NCBI RefSeq assembly: GCF_016863495.1
Contig: NZ_BOOZ01000009.1
Coordinates: 42,810 to 106,809, forward strand
Reading direction: 5' to 3'
DNA length: 64,000 bases
Source of the DNA: Micromonospora andamanensis
GTDB taxonomy: Bacteria > Actinomycetota > Actinomycetes > Mycobacteriales > Micromonosporaceae
Below are positions 34,250 through 45,600 of this stretch, one piece after another (position 1 is the first letter of the stretch; each line of letters opens with the position of its first letter). Made by a program: the position numbers and the translations under genes. Under the pieces are notes generated by a model. It did not search any database. It worked only from the letters and a program-made list of their open reading frames with translations, and was not told the origin of the DNA.

Positions 34250-35392
34250 GTGCGGACCGATGCCCTCGACCGCGTCGACACCGTGGTCGACGCGGTCGCC
34301 GCCGGTGCCGACGAGGCCGAACACACAGCCCAGCTGCCGGCCGGCACCGTGACCGCCCTCCGCACGGCCGGGCTGTTCCGGATGGTCGTGCCGGCCCGGT
34401 ACGGGGGCGACGAACTGCCCATGAGCACCGTACTGCCGGTGCTCGCCGCCCTGGCCCGTACCGATCCGGCGGTCGGCTGGGTGGTCGGTCAGGTAGCGTT
34501 GTCGCAGCTCATCATCGGTTGTGCCGGTGACGGGACGACTGCGGAGGTCTACGCGGGCGGGCCCGACGTCGTCGCGGCCGGCGCGGTGGCGATCAAGGGG
34601 CGTGCCGCGCAGACGGCTGACGGATGGCGGGTCAGCGGTCGTTGGCCGTTCGTCTCCGGCTGCCAGCACGCGTCCTGGTTCTATCTCAACTGCGCCGTCC
34701 AGGACGGCCGGAGCCTGGCCCGTGGGCCGGACGGCGGGATGCTGAGCCGGATGGTCGTGCTCCCCGCGGCCGACGTCACGATCGAGTCCTCCTGGCAGGC
34801 ACTCGGTCTGCGCGGCACCGGCAGCCACGACGTCACTGTCGCCCGGGCGATCTGCCCAGGGCACCGTGGCTTCACCGGGGCGCAGGCCGACCCGGCGGCC
34901 GAAATGATCGCCGATCGGGTCGCCGCTTCCAGTCTCATCATCGCCGCCGTCGCGCTGGGCATCGCCGAGGGCGCCACCGCCGAGCTGATCAAGCTGGTCG
35001 TCGGTGGCAAACGCCCGGCGCTGAGCCGACTCCCGCTGTCGCGGTCGCCGCACCTGCATGACCAACTGGGCGAGGCGGACGTTCGCTGCCGGGCGGCCCG
35101 GACAGTCCTGCTCGACACCGCCCGGACCGCCGAGGACCGGACCGACGCCGCGACCCCACGCGGTCGAGCCCGGGCCCGGGCCACCGCCGCCCATCTCATC
35201 GCCGAGGCGACGGCCGTCGTCGACACGGCCTACCGGCTCGCCGGTGGCACCGCCGTCTACGACTCCTGCCCGCTCCAGCGCCGGCTTCGTGACATGCGGA
35301 CCGCCGCCCAGCACTTCGTGGCCGGTCGCCAGTCGTTCGCCACGCTCGGGGCGGCGCTTGTCGGCGAGACACCTGACGACGGCGGGTTGTGA
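34250..35392 (+). CDS. Acyl-CoA dehydrogenase-like flavin monooxygenase (group D)
   Basis: About 380 residues, GTG 34250. It has the acyl-CoA dehydrogenase fold (LRTAGLFRMVVPARYGG; DPAVGWVVGQVALSQ; VSGRWPFVSGCQHASW) and a C-terminus CPLQRRLRDMRTAAQHF, which is typical of the FMNH2/FADH2-dependent hydroxylases of the HsaA/NcnH group rather than of true dehydrogenases; the catalytic Glu of dehydrogenases is not apparent. These need a partner flavin reductase, and one is at 48101. Likely hydroxylates or desaturates a carrier-bound acyl or aryl group. Confidence 0.8.
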   Translation: MRTDALDRVDTVVDAVAAGADEAEHTAQLPAGTVTALRTAGLFRMVVPARYGGDELPMSTVLPVLAALARTDPAVGWVVGQVALSQLIIGCAGDGTTAEVYAGGPDVVAAGAVAIKGRAAQTADGWRVSGRWPFVSGCQHASWFYLNCAVQDGRSLARGPDGGMLSRMVVLPAADVTIESSWQALGLRGTGSHDVTVARAICPGHRGFTGAQADPAAEMIADRVAASSLIIAAVALGIAEGATAELIKLVVGGKRPALSRLPLSRSPHLHDQLGEADVRCRAARTVLLDTARTAEDRTDAATPRGRARARATAAHLIAEATAVVDTAYRLAGGTAVYDSCPLQRRLRDMRTAAQHFVAGRQSFATLGAALVGETPDDGGL

Positions 35393-35452
35393 GGCGGCTC
35401 GGTCCTCCCAGCGTGGACCGGCCTCGATCAGCGAACTCATCTGGAGGCCAAG

Positions 35453-36676
35453 GTGCCCGTTCCCCCGGCCAGGTTCGACCCGCTGGATCCGGCGCTGCTC
35501 GTCGATCCGTATCCGACCTACGCCCGCCTGCGCGAACAGGGTGCCGTGTGCCGTGGCGGCCCCGGCACCTGGGTGGTGCCGCGATGGACGGAGGTGGCCG
35601 GCCTGTTACGCGACCCACGACTCGGCCACGGCTTCGCCGCCACCGGCGAGTCCAACCTGCTGCGGCTGGCCTACTCGGTGGCCGGCGGCCGGGCGGATAC
35701 CGCGCTCACCCGCATCGTGCCCCGGCTGCCCGGCGAGGACCACGCTCGCGTCCGCCGGCTGATGGCCCAGGCCCTCAACCCGGCCGCCGTACGGGCCATC
35801 ACCGCCGAGGTCACCGGGTGGATGGACCGGTTCCTCGACGACGCCGTGGATCGCGGCGGGTTCGACGCGATGACCGATCTGGCCCTCCCGCTCCAGACCG
35901 CTGTCGCGTGCGAGCTGCTCAGCGCACCTGTCGCCGACCGGCCCGACATCGTCAGCCGCGCGGTCGACGTCGGCCGCGCGTTCATCCTCATCCCGTACGT
36001 CGCCCAGGGCGGGCTCGCCGCGCAACGCGAGACGATCGGTTGGCTACGCGACTACGTGGCCGATCTGGTGGCCGCCCGACGTCGCGCCCCCGGCGACGAC
36101 CTGCTCTCCCGTCTCACCCGGGTACGCCACCAGGGCACCGCGCTCTCCGACGACGAGATCGTCGACAACGCGGTGTTCCTGCTCTTCGCCGGCTTCGAGA
36201 CCACGATCCATCTGGTCGCCGGTGGCTGCGCGGCACTGGCCGGGCAGCAGCATGCCTGGCAGCAGCTCAGTGGCCGACCGGGCCTCGCGGCCAACGCGGT
36301 CGAGGAGGTGCTGCGCTACGACGCGCCGATCCAGTGGGTCGCCCGCCTCACGTCGGCACCGGTGCGGATCGCCGACCGGACGATCCGCAAGGACCGTGCG
36401 GTACTGCTGCTGCTCGCGTCGGCCAACCGTGACCCACGGAGCTTCGCCGACCCGGACCGCCTCGACCTGACCCGCCGGCCCAACCCGCACCTGAGCTTCG
36501 GCGGGGGCCCGCACACCTGTCTGGGTACGGTGCTGGCGCGGGCCCTGGGCGCCGTGGTCCTCGATCGGCTGGCCAGTCGAGTCGACTCGCTCGAACCGGC
36601 CGGCGAACCGGTGCTCCGCCCGCATTTCAACCTGCGCGGACACCACCAGGTTCCGCTCGCGGTCACTGCTCGCTAG
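35453..36676 (+). CDS. Cytochrome P450 monooxygenase
   Basis: About 407 residues; GTG 35453 with GGAGG 6-10 bases upstream. I-helix LLFAGFETTIHL, K-helix EEVLRYD, heme loop FGGGPHTCLGTVLAR. It is a paralogue of the P450 at 176-1372 (same N-terminal layout and FAGFETT(V/I)HL helix). It closes the C-domain/carrier/flavoprotein cassette and runs tail-to-tail with the aldehyde dehydrogenase (4-base overlap). Codon 52 is TTA. Confidence 0.93.
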   Translation: MPVPPARFDPLDPALLVDPYPTYARLREQGAVCRGGPGTWVVPRWTEVAGLLRDPRLGHGFAATGESNLLRLAYSVAGGRADTALTRIVPRLPGEDHARVRRLMAQALNPAAVRAITAEVTGWMDRFLDDAVDRGGFDAMTDLALPLQTAVACELLSAPVADRPDIVSRAVDVGRAFILIPYVAQGGLAAQRETIGWLRDYVADLVAARRRAPGDDLLSRLTRVRHQGTALSDDEIVDNAVFLLFAGFETTIHLVAGGCAALAGQQHAWQQLSGRPGLAANAVEEVLRYDAPIQWVARLTSAPVRIADRTIRKDRAVLLLLASANRDPRSFADPDRLDLTRRPNPHLSFGGGPHTCLGTVLARALGAVVLDRLASRVDSLEPAGEPVLRPHFNLRGHHQVPLAVTAR

Positions 36677-38142
36677 CGGCCGAACCAGACGGTCTTCGGG
36701 CGCCGGAACTCCTCGACGCCGGCCCGGCCGCCGAGCCGGCCGTATCCGCTGTGCCCGGTCCCCCCGAACGGCGTGGCCGGGGAGAGCCCCGGAAAGCCGT
36801 TCACCCACACCGCCCCGGCGTCCAGCGCCCGGACCAGGCGGTGCGCCCGACGCAGGTCGGTGGTGTGCAGGTAGGCCGCCAGCCCGTAGCGGGTGCCGTT
36901 GGCCAGGGTGACCGCCTCGTCCTCGGCGGAGAACCGGGAGAACGCGAGTACCGGCCCCAGCACCTCCTCCTGCGCCAGCTCGGCTGTCGGTTCGACGCCG
37001 GAGAAGACGGTGGGCGTGACGAAGAATCCGCCGGCCAGGTCACCGTCCGGGCGCTCACCGCCGGCGACCAGGGTGCCCGCGGCCGGGTCACGGCGCGCCC
37101 GGTCGACGACCCCGACGATCCGGTCGGCGGCCGCCCGGGACACCAGCGGGCCGAGCACCGTGCCCGGGCGCTGCGGGTCGCCGACCACCAGTTGCGACAG
37201 CCGGGCCAGGACCAGGTCGAGGACCCGGTCGTAGACGGCGTCCTCGACCAGGATCCGGCTGCCCCGCGCACAGGCCTGCCCGTTGAGGATGACCGCGCCG
37301 GCCAGCGCCTGCCGGGCGGCCGCCCGCAGATCGGCGTCGGCGAAGATCAGGTGGGCTGAGCTGCCGCCGAGTTCGAGGCTGGCCGGGGTCAGCCGGTCGG
37401 CGGTGGCGGCCAGGATCCGGCGGGCGGTCGAGACGCCGCCGGTCAAATGGACCTTGTCGACACCTGGGGTACGCACAAGTGCCTCTCCCCCGGCGGCGTC
37501 GGAGGTGACCACGTTGACCAGGCCGGTCGGCAGGCCGGCCTGCTGGCACAGCTCGCCGATCCGCACCGCGGTGAACGGGGCCAGCTCGGACGGCTTCACC
37601 ACCACCGCGTTGCCGGCCGCCAGCACCGGCCCGAGCACCTGCCCGAGCATGGCCACCGCGCCGTTGTAGGGCAGCAGAGCGGCCACCACGCCGTACGGCT
37701 CGTCGAGGGTGTGGCTCCAGCCGTGGCTTGTCGCGCCGGCCGCCACCTCGCCGCCGAGTTTGTCTACCCAGCCGGCGTTGTAGCGTAGGAATTCGGCCGC
37801 CACCTGGGGCGTGGCGGCGGCGAACTGACGCGGCAGGCCGATCTCCAGCACCTGTAGCCCGGTGAGCGTCTCGGCGTCCCCGGCGATCAGGTCGGCCAGC
37901 CGCAGCAGCGCGTCACGCCGGCCGGCGGGCGGCGTCGCCCACCAGCGCGGCAGGGCCGAGCGGGCGGCCGCGGCCGCCGCCGACATCTCGGCAGCACCGC
38001 CGAGGACCACGTCCACTGTGGGTCGGCCGGTGGCCGCATAGTGATGTCTGTGGATGTCGCCGGCTGCCGGCGGGAGGTGTTCCCCGCCGATCAGGACGGC
38101 GCTGGTGGGAATTCGATCGAGCGGTGGATCGAGGACGGCCAC
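36673..38142 (-). CDS. Aldehyde dehydrogenase (NAD(P)-dependent)
   Basis: About 489 residues with GTG 38142 as start; an upstream ATG at 38262 would add 40 residues of non-family sequence that runs into the divergent promoter. Motifs: LLPYNGAVAMLGQVLGPVLAAGN, catalytic Glu in LELGGSSAHLIF, catalytic Cys in LNGQACARGSRILV, and LGPVLAFSRFSAEDEAV. Oxidises an aldehyde to acid. The only large minus-strand gene between 17.7 and 48 kb; it may supply the carboxylic acid used by one of the ligases. Confidence 0.88.
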   Translation of the reverse strand: MAVLDPPLDRIPTSAVLIGGEHLPPAAGDIHRHHYAATGRPTVDVVLGGAAEMSAAAAAARSALPRWWATPPAGRRDALLRLADLIAGDAETLTGLQVLEIGLPRQFAAATPQVAAEFLRYNAGWVDKLGGEVAAGATSHGWSHTLDEPYGVVAALLPYNGAVAMLGQVLGPVLAAGNAVVVKPSELAPFTAVRIGELCQQAGLPTGLVNVVTSDAAGGEALVRTPGVDKVHLTGGVSTARRILAATADRLTPASLELGGSSAHLIFADADLRAAARQALAGAVILNGQACARGSRILVEDAVYDRVLDLVLARLSQLVVGDPQRPGTVLGPLVSRAAADRIVGVVDRARRDPAAGTLVAGGERPDGDLAGGFFVTPTVFSGVEPTAELAQEEVLGPVLAFSRFSAEDEAVTLANGTRYGLAAYLHTTDLRRAHRLVRALDAGAVWVNGFPGLSPATPFGGTGHSGYGRLGGRAGVEEFRRPKTVWFGR

Positions 38143-38264
38143 AGCCCGGATGCTAACCGTCGCACCTGCCCAGTGCGGTCGGCCGCACCTCGCACACCGG
38201 TGTCTCATCCGGGTCTCGACCGTAGACTTCGCTCGATCTTCGGCCCGACGAGGGGACAACACGC
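38143..38264 (+). promoter_or_regulatory. Divergent promoter region
   Basis: This 122-base gap separates the aldehyde dehydrogenase (minus) and the flavin monooxygenase that heads the third-NRPS operon (plus). TAGACT at 38223-38228 could be a -10 box for the plus strand; no clear -35 is seen. AGGGGA at 38251-38256 is the ribosome site for ATG 38265. Confidence 0.35.
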
Positions 38265-39620
38265 ATGCATCTCGCCGTGTTCACCCAGTGCTCGCCCTCA
38301 CCACAGTTCAAGGGCATGTGGCGGGATCCGCAGGACCGCAGCGCGGAGGGTTACAAGCGCCTCGCCCACTGGACCGCGCTCGCCCAGCGGTTGGAAGCCG
38401 CCTGCGTCGACACGTTGTTCTTCGCCGACGTCTTCGGTCTCTACGACGTCTACCAGGGCTCCTGGGCGCCGGCCGTGCGGCACGGCGTGCAGGTGCCGAT
38501 GATCGATCCGACGCTGCTGCTGCCGGCGATGGCCGCGGTGACCGAGCACCTTGGCTTCGCGGTCACCTACTCCACCACGTACCACCAGCCCTACCACGCA
38601 GCCCGGCTGTTCTCGTCACTGGACCACCTGACCGGTGGCCGGGTCGGCTGGAACATGGTCACCTCCTACCTGCGGTCGGCGGCCGAGAACGGGATGGGCG
38701 AGTTCCTCGACCACGACGTGCGCTACGACCGGGCCGACGAGTACGTCGAGGTCGTGCGGGCACTGTGGGAGGACAGCTGGGAGGACGACGCGGTCGTCCG
38801 GGACGCGGCCAGCGACACGTTCACCGACCCGGACCGGGTGCACGAGATCGGCCACGCCGGGAAGTGGTTCGCCGTCCGAGGCCCGCACCAGTGCGAACCG
38901 TCACCGCAGCGGACACCGCTGCTGTTCCAGGCCGGCGCGTCCGCCCGCGGCATCGACTTCGCGGCCCGCCACGCGGAGGTCGTGTTCCTCACTCTGGCCG
39001 ACCCGGAGACCGGTGCGAAGAAGGTCGCCGAGCTGCGCGAGGCGGCGGCCCGCGCCGGCCGTGATCCACAGTCGATCAAGGCGTTGCAGGGCTCGATGAC
39101 GATGGTCGGCGCCGACCGCGACCAGGCTCGCGCCCGGGCCCGGCTCTACTCCCAGTTGTGGAGCGGCGAGGGGCAGCTGGCCAAGTGGTGTGGCTGGATG
39201 GACTTCGACATCGCCGCCTACCCCGACGACGCCCCGGTCAGCGATATCCGGGGGCAGGCCAGTCACTCGTTCCTCGACTTCCTGCGCCGGTTGAGCCCGG
39301 ACCGGGAGTGGACCGTCGGGGACATCCGCTACATCGCCTCCCGGCCCCGCCGGGCCCGCCGTGACGCGCCGATGATGCTGTTCGGCACGGCCGAGGAGGT
39401 GGCCGACCGGATGGAGCAGTGGCTGGAGATCGCCGACGTCGACGGGTTCAACCTGGTGCCCTGTCCCCCCTCGGTCGCGATCGACGACATCTGCGACCTG
39501 CTGGTGCCGGAGTTGCAGCGTCGCGGGATGTTCCGTACCGCCTACGACCCGGCCGAAGGTACCCAGCGGGAGCGCTACTTCGGTGCCGGGGTCCACCACT
39601 ATCCGAAGGGTGTGCGATGA
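38265..39620 (+). CDS. Flavin-dependent monooxygenase, NtaA/SnaA/DszA family
   Basis: About 451 residues from ATG 38265. Luciferase-like fold with FFADVFGLYDVYQGSW, SSLDHLTGGRVGWNMVTSY and LLFQAGASARGIDFAARHAE, the pattern of the NtaA/SnaA/SoxA/DszA subgroup that uses reduced FMN from a separate reductase to oxidise nitrogen, sulfur or heterocyclic carbon centres. First gene of the operon with the third NRPS (4-base overlap) and the aryl-AMP ligase. Acting on a sulfur or imine centre of the heterocyclic product is an attractive but unproven idea. Confidence 0.9.
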   Translation: MHLAVFTQCSPSPQFKGMWRDPQDRSAEGYKRLAHWTALAQRLEAACVDTLFFADVFGLYDVYQGSWAPAVRHGVQVPMIDPTLLLPAMAAVTEHLGFAVTYSTTYHQPYHAARLFSSLDHLTGGRVGWNMVTSYLRSAAENGMGEFLDHDVRYDRADEYVEVVRALWEDSWEDDAVVRDAASDTFTDPDRVHEIGHAGKWFAVRGPHQCEPSPQRTPLLFQAGASARGIDFAARHAEVVFLTLADPETGAKKVAELREAAARAGRDPQSIKALQGSMTMVGADRDQARARARLYSQLWSGEGQLAKWCGWMDFDIAAYPDDAPVSDIRGQASHSFLDFLRRLSPDREWTVGDIRYIASRPRRARRDAPMMLFGTAEEVADRMEQWLEIADVDGFNLVPCPPSVAIDDICDLLVPELQRRGMFRTAYDPAEGTQRERYFGAGVHHYPKGVR

Positions 39621-42600
39621 CGCGGAAACCGCCGCTGCTACCGGCCGACCCGGCGACAGAGAGCGCCCCGCTGGCGTACTCGCAGGAGGGGCTCTGGTTC
39701 CTCCAGCAGCTCGACGCGGCAAACACCGCCTACACCGTCCCGTTGTCGCTGCGGCTGGCCCCCGAGGTCAGCAGGACGAGCTTCGAGGCGGCTCTCACCG
39801 CACTCGTGGGCCGGCACGACGCGCTGCGGCTACGGTTCCAGTCCGAAGGCAACGGCGCGCCGACCCTCCGGACCGGCCCCGGCTACCCGCCGGAGTTGCG
39901 CTGGCACGAGACGGCCGACGACGACCTGTGGCACGAGCTGGTCGCCGAGATCATGCGCGAGCCCTTCGATCTGACGAGCGGTCGCCTGGTACGCGGGGTC
40001 GGCGCGCTCGCGCCCGGTGGTGGACACCGCGTGTGCCTGGCCATCCCGCACATCGTCGCCGACGGCTGGTCGGTGCGGCTGATCGCGCGCGACCTCGCCG
40101 CGCTGCACGCCGGAGCCGAGCTGCCCCCGCTAGCGGTGACCTACGCCGACTTCGCCGCCTGGCAGCGCGGCTGGCTGCGGGGCGAGACGCTCGCCGCCGA
40201 GGTGGCCTACTGGCGGGAGGAACTCGCGACCTCGACCCCGTTGGTCCTGCCGACCGACTTCGCGGCCGGTCCGATGACGACCGCGACGGCGGCCGTGGCC
40301 ACCATGACGCTGCCTGCCGACGTCACCGCCGACCTGCTCGCCGTGGCGCGATCGGCCCGGGCGACCGGGTTCGTCGCCACCACCGCGCTTGTCGCCGCGC
40401 TGCTGGCCCGTTGGACGTCCGAACGCGACCTGCTCCTGGGCACGGCGATGGCCGGGCGCACCATGGCCGCGCTGACCGACGTGGTGGGCAACTTCGTCAA
40501 CACCGTCGCCCTGCGGGTCGACCTGACCGACGACCCGTCGTTCCGGGACCTGCTGGGGCGGGTACGCACCAAGGTGCTCCAGGCGATGCGGCACGCGGAC
40601 GCCCCGTTCCACCATGTCGTCGCCGACCTCGCGCCCCGGCGCGACCTGCACCGGCAGCCGGTGTTCAACGTGGTGATCGCGCACCAGGAGTTCACCGGCG
40701 CGGCAGCCGACGACGACGCGGCGATCCGGCTCGAACCTCAGGAGACGGCCGCCGTCGTGGCCAGTCACTTCGACCTCGACGCGGAGACCGCGGTGGTCGA
40801 CGGTAGGCTCTCCTGCCTCCTGATCTACCGGTCCGACCTGTTCGCCGCGCCGACCATCGAACGGCTGCGTGACCACTTGGTGCTGTTGGCTCGACAGGTG
40901 GCCCGGGACCCGGACACCGCGCTGTTCGACCTGCCGCTGACCGGTGGACCCGCCGCCACACCGCCCACCGCTCCGCCGCCCGCCGCTCCGCCGCCCGCCG
41001 CTCCGCCGCCCGCCGCTCCGCCGCCCGCCGCTCCGCCGCCCGCCCAGGCGGTCGCGCTGCTCGCGGCCATCGAAGAGCACGCGCGGCAACGCCCCGACAC
41101 CGACGCGGTCGCCACCGGCACCGATTCGCTCAGTTACGCCGACCTCCTGCACGCAGCGGCCCGGAAGGCCGCCGGATTGCGGCGGGCCGGCGTCGGCCGT
41201 GGCGACATCGTCGCGGTGTCCGGACCGGTTCGCCCCGAGGCGGTCGTCGACGCGCTCGCCGTGCTGCGCTGCGGCGCGGCCTACACGCTCATCGAGCCGG
41301 GTGATCCGCCGACGCCCGGGGTCACGTTCCACGCCGGAGACGTGGTCCCGGCTGACGCCGATCCGGTCGACGACCCGCCGATGCCTCAGGACGTCGCGGT
41401 CCTCCAGCACACCCCGGACGGTCCGGTGCTGGTCAGCCATCGCAACCTCGCGGGCGTGTCGGCCGGCCTCGACCTGGGGCCGGACGAGCCGGTGCTGCTG
41501 CTGGACGGATTTCCGCTGGCCCTCTGGGCTGTGCTGCGGGCCGGCGGGACCTGCGTCCTGCCCGACGGCGCCGACGTGGTGGGCGAGGTGTCCCGGCACG
41601 CCCCGTCGACAGTGCTGCTGACCGCCGAGCAGTTGGCCGACGTCCTCGACGCCGACCCACACGCGTTGGATCCGGTGGACGCCGTCGTGGTCGCCGGTGA
41701 CCCGGTGGCGCTCGCCGAACTGCCGGCACCCCGGCCGGTCCGGCGTACCCACGGCCGCGCCGAGACGACAGGGGTCGCCGCCGCGCACACCGGCCCGGCC
41801 GGCGAACCGCGGACGATCGGTGCCCCGGTCGACGGCGCGACGGCCTATGTGCTGGACGAGCGGATGCGCCAGGTGCCACCGGGCATGGTGGGTCGGCTCC
41901 ACATCGGAGGCACAGGTGTCACGGCCGGATACCACGGGCGGGCGGCCCTGACCGCCGAGCGGTACCGGCCCGACCCGTTCGGACCGCCGGGCGGACGCCT
42001 GTTCGACACCGGCGACCTGGCTTTCGTCGACACCGAGGGCAACCTGCGCTGGTTCGACCGTCGGGATCGCCGGGTTACGGTCGGCGGCACCCCTGTCGAC
42101 CCCGCTGCGGTCGAGCGGGTGCTGACGGCCGACCCACGGGTACGCCGAGCGGCGGTGCTGAGCCACCGCTCCGGCGGCCGCACCCGGCTCGCCGCCTTCA
42201 TCGACACCGCGCCCGAGCAACTCACCGGTGTGCTGGCCGGGGCCGCCCGCGAGGTGGGCGGGGCCGCGCTGCCCGAGCACGCCGAGGTCACGCCGGACCT
42301 GCCGGACCAACCTGATCACAGCGCCCTGCTGGTCCGTCTGGGCCGGGCCGACGCATCGCCCGATCCGGAACGGGTCGCCGGCTACGAGCGCCTGGTCACC
42401 GACGTCTGGCGGCAGGTACTCGGCACCGACACCTTCACCGGCACCGACAGCTTCTTCGACATCGGTGGCCACTCCCTGCTGGCCCTGCCGGTGCTGCGCG
42501 GTGTCCAGGACGCCACCGGGATCGCGCTGCCGCTGGCGTCGCTCTTCGACTTCCCGACCGTGCGTGATCTGGCCCGCCATCTGGCCGACCGCGACGACGG

Positions 42601-45600
42601 GCCGGCACCGCTGCGCCGGCCGGACGCCGACCGGGACGCCCCGGCGCCGCTGACGCACGGGCAGGAGGCGCTGTGGATCCTCGACCGGATGGGCGAGGCG
42701 CGGCACGCGTTCAACGTGCCGATGAGCGTACGGCTGGCCACCGACGCCGACCGCGACCGGGTGGAGAACGCCGTGGCGACGCTGATCCGCCGCCACGAGT
42801 CGTTGCGCACCCGGTACGAGGCGGCCCCGGACGGTATCCCGTACCAGGTCGTCATCGCCCCGTACCCTCCCGAACTGGTCTGGCACGACCTGCGCGGCCT
42901 GGCCGACGACGCGGCGCGACGACGGACGGCCGAGCTGTTCGCCGCCGTCTACACCGAACCCTTCGACCTGACCCGGGGCGAGGTGCTGCGCGGCATCGTG
43001 GTGGTCGACCGGGCCGCCTGCACCGTGCTGCTGGTCTGCCACCACATCGCTGTCGACGCGTGGTCGCGGGCCGTGCTGACCCGCGAGCTGCGGGCCGCGT
43101 ACGAAAGCGAGGTCCTGCCCGAACCGGCGGCGCAGATGGCCGACGTCGCGCACTGGCAGCGGCGTCAGCTGACCGGTGAGGTGCTCGACCAGAAGCTGCG
43201 GTACTGGCGGGAACGGTTGGCCGGCGCCCCGCCGCTGGAGCTGCCGACAGGTACCCGGCGGGCGTCCGGGCGGCCCTCGGCACCGGCGGGGATGGTGACG
43301 GCCCGGTGGGAGCCCGAGGTCACCGCCGGCCTGCTCCGGCTGGCCGCCGCCGAACAGGTAAGCCCGTACGCGACAGTCGCCAGCCTCCTGGCAGCTTGCC
43401 TGGCGCCCTACACCACCGGCGGTGACGTGGTCTTCGGGTCGAGTCTGACCGGCCGGTTGCTGGCCGAGATGACCGACCTGGTCGGTCTGCTCACCAACAC
43501 GGTGATGCTGCGGGCGGACGCGACCGACGACCCGTCGTTCCGCACGCTGCTGCGCCGGATGCGCGCCGAGACGATGACCGCCCAGCAGCACCAGGACACC
43601 CCCTACGAGCTGGTCGTCCCGGCGATGGGCGGGCAGTCCGACGGGGGCCGCAACCCGCTCTCCGACGTCCTGCTGGTGTACACCGCGCACTCCGGCGACG
43701 AGTTGGCGGCGGCTCTCGACCGACCCGGCGACGAGCCGCCGATGGCGGTGGGGCCCCGGTTCGGGGTGGAGGTGCACGCCACCCTGCTCGACGACACCTT
43801 CGCGCTCGTCGTCATCTTCCGGTCGGCCAGCTACGACACCGCCGACATGCGGGCGCTGCTCGATCGGCTGGGTGCGCTCGCCGCCACGGTCGTCCACCAA
43901 CCCGACAAGCCCCTGTCCGACGTTCGTCCAGCGGAGCGGCCGGAGCCACGGCTGTCCGCCGGGCCGACCGAGCCCGTCCCGTTCCACTCGCCGGTTGCCA
44001 TGATCGATGATCAGGCGGCACGGCGGCCCGACGCGGTGGCCGTCGTCGACGAGTCCGGTCACCTCTCGTACGCCGAGCTGGTCACGCGGGCCAACCGTTA
44101 CGCCCGGCACCTGTGCGCGACGGGGATCCGCCGGGGCGACGTGGTCGCCGTGTGCCGGCGGCGCGACGCCGACCGGGTCGTCGTGCTGCTGGGCATCCTC
44201 AAGGCGGGTGCCGCGTATCTTCCGCTGGACCCCACGCATCCGCCGCGCCGGATTCAGCACGCGCTCGATCAGGCCCGTCCGGTGCTGCTGGTCGCCGATG
44301 ATCTCGGCACCCAGCTCGCCACCGGTCCGGTGCCGGTCCGGGACTACCACCCCGACGACCCGGCCATGGCCGGTCAGCCGGCCACGCCACCCGCTGTCGA
44401 GCTGGGCCCGGACGACCTGGCCAACGTGCTGTTCACGTCCGGTTCGACAGGTACGCCGAAGGGGGTGGCCGTACCGCACGGTGCCCTCGCCAACTTCTTC
44501 CACGGGTCCCGGCACTGGCTCGCCCTGGAACCGGGCGACCGGATGCTCCAGCTCGCGCCGCACACATTCGACGTCGCGACGCTGGAGCTGCTGGCACCGT
44601 TGTGCGCTGGTGCGGCCACCGTCAGCGCGCCTGTCGACGTGCTCGCCGACGACCTCGGCACCCTGGTCCGCAGGTACCAGGTGACAGTCGTCTTCCTCGT
44701 CCCGCCCCTGCTGGATCTGGCTATCGACAGGGGCGTGGCGGAGCTGGCCCCGCTGCGCCGGATCGTCTCCGGCGGCGACGTCATCGCCACGTCGAGTTTC
44801 AACACCCTGCACTGCGGCCAGCCACCACGGCGGCTCATGCCCGTCTACGGCCCGACCGAGACCTCGGTGATCGCCTCCGTCCTCACCGGCGACGACCTCG
44901 ACGACCGGGAGCTGACCGGGCCGGTGCCGATCGGCCGGCCGGTCGCCAACGTCCACTGGTACGTCCTGGACTCCCGGTTCCGTCCGGTTCCCCGTGGTAC
45001 CCGGGGCGAGATCTTCATCGGCGGCGCGGGCGTCGCGCGCGGCTACCTGGGCCGGCCCGACCTGACTGCCGACCGTTTCCTGCCCGATCCCTTCGGCCCG
45101 CCCGGCTCCCGCATGTACCGCACCGGTGACCTGGGCCGGCAACGCCCGGACGGGGTGATGGAGTTCGGCGGGCGGGCGGACACCCAGGTGAAGATCCGGG
45201 GGTACCGGATCGAGTTGGAGGAGATCGAGCACGCGATACGGGCACACCCGAGCGTGCGGTTCGCCGCCGCGAAGGTGCACCGCGCGGAGACCGGACCGGT
45301 CCTCGTCGGCTACTACGTGCCGGAGGAGGGGACCGCCGCCACGGAGCCGGAGGAGATCCGCAGGCACCTCGCCGACCTGCTGCCGCCGTACGCGGTGCCA
45401 GCTGTGGTGGAGACGGTGCCTGCGCTGCCGCTGTCGATTCACGGCAAGCTCGACCGGGACGCCCTCCCCGAGCCACGGATCGAGGCGGCACCGGACTCCG
45501 GCCCACCCCGTACCTCGCTGGAGGGCGAGGTGGCGGACGTGTGGTCGGCGGTACTCGGCCGGCGGATCGGGGTCCACGACGACTTCTTCGCCGCTGGCGG

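Noticed and set aside
38143..38262. N-terminal extension of the aldehyde dehydrogenase from ATG 38262
   Set aside because: The extra 40 residues do not resemble the family and would occupy the whole divergent promoter; GTG 38142 fits better.
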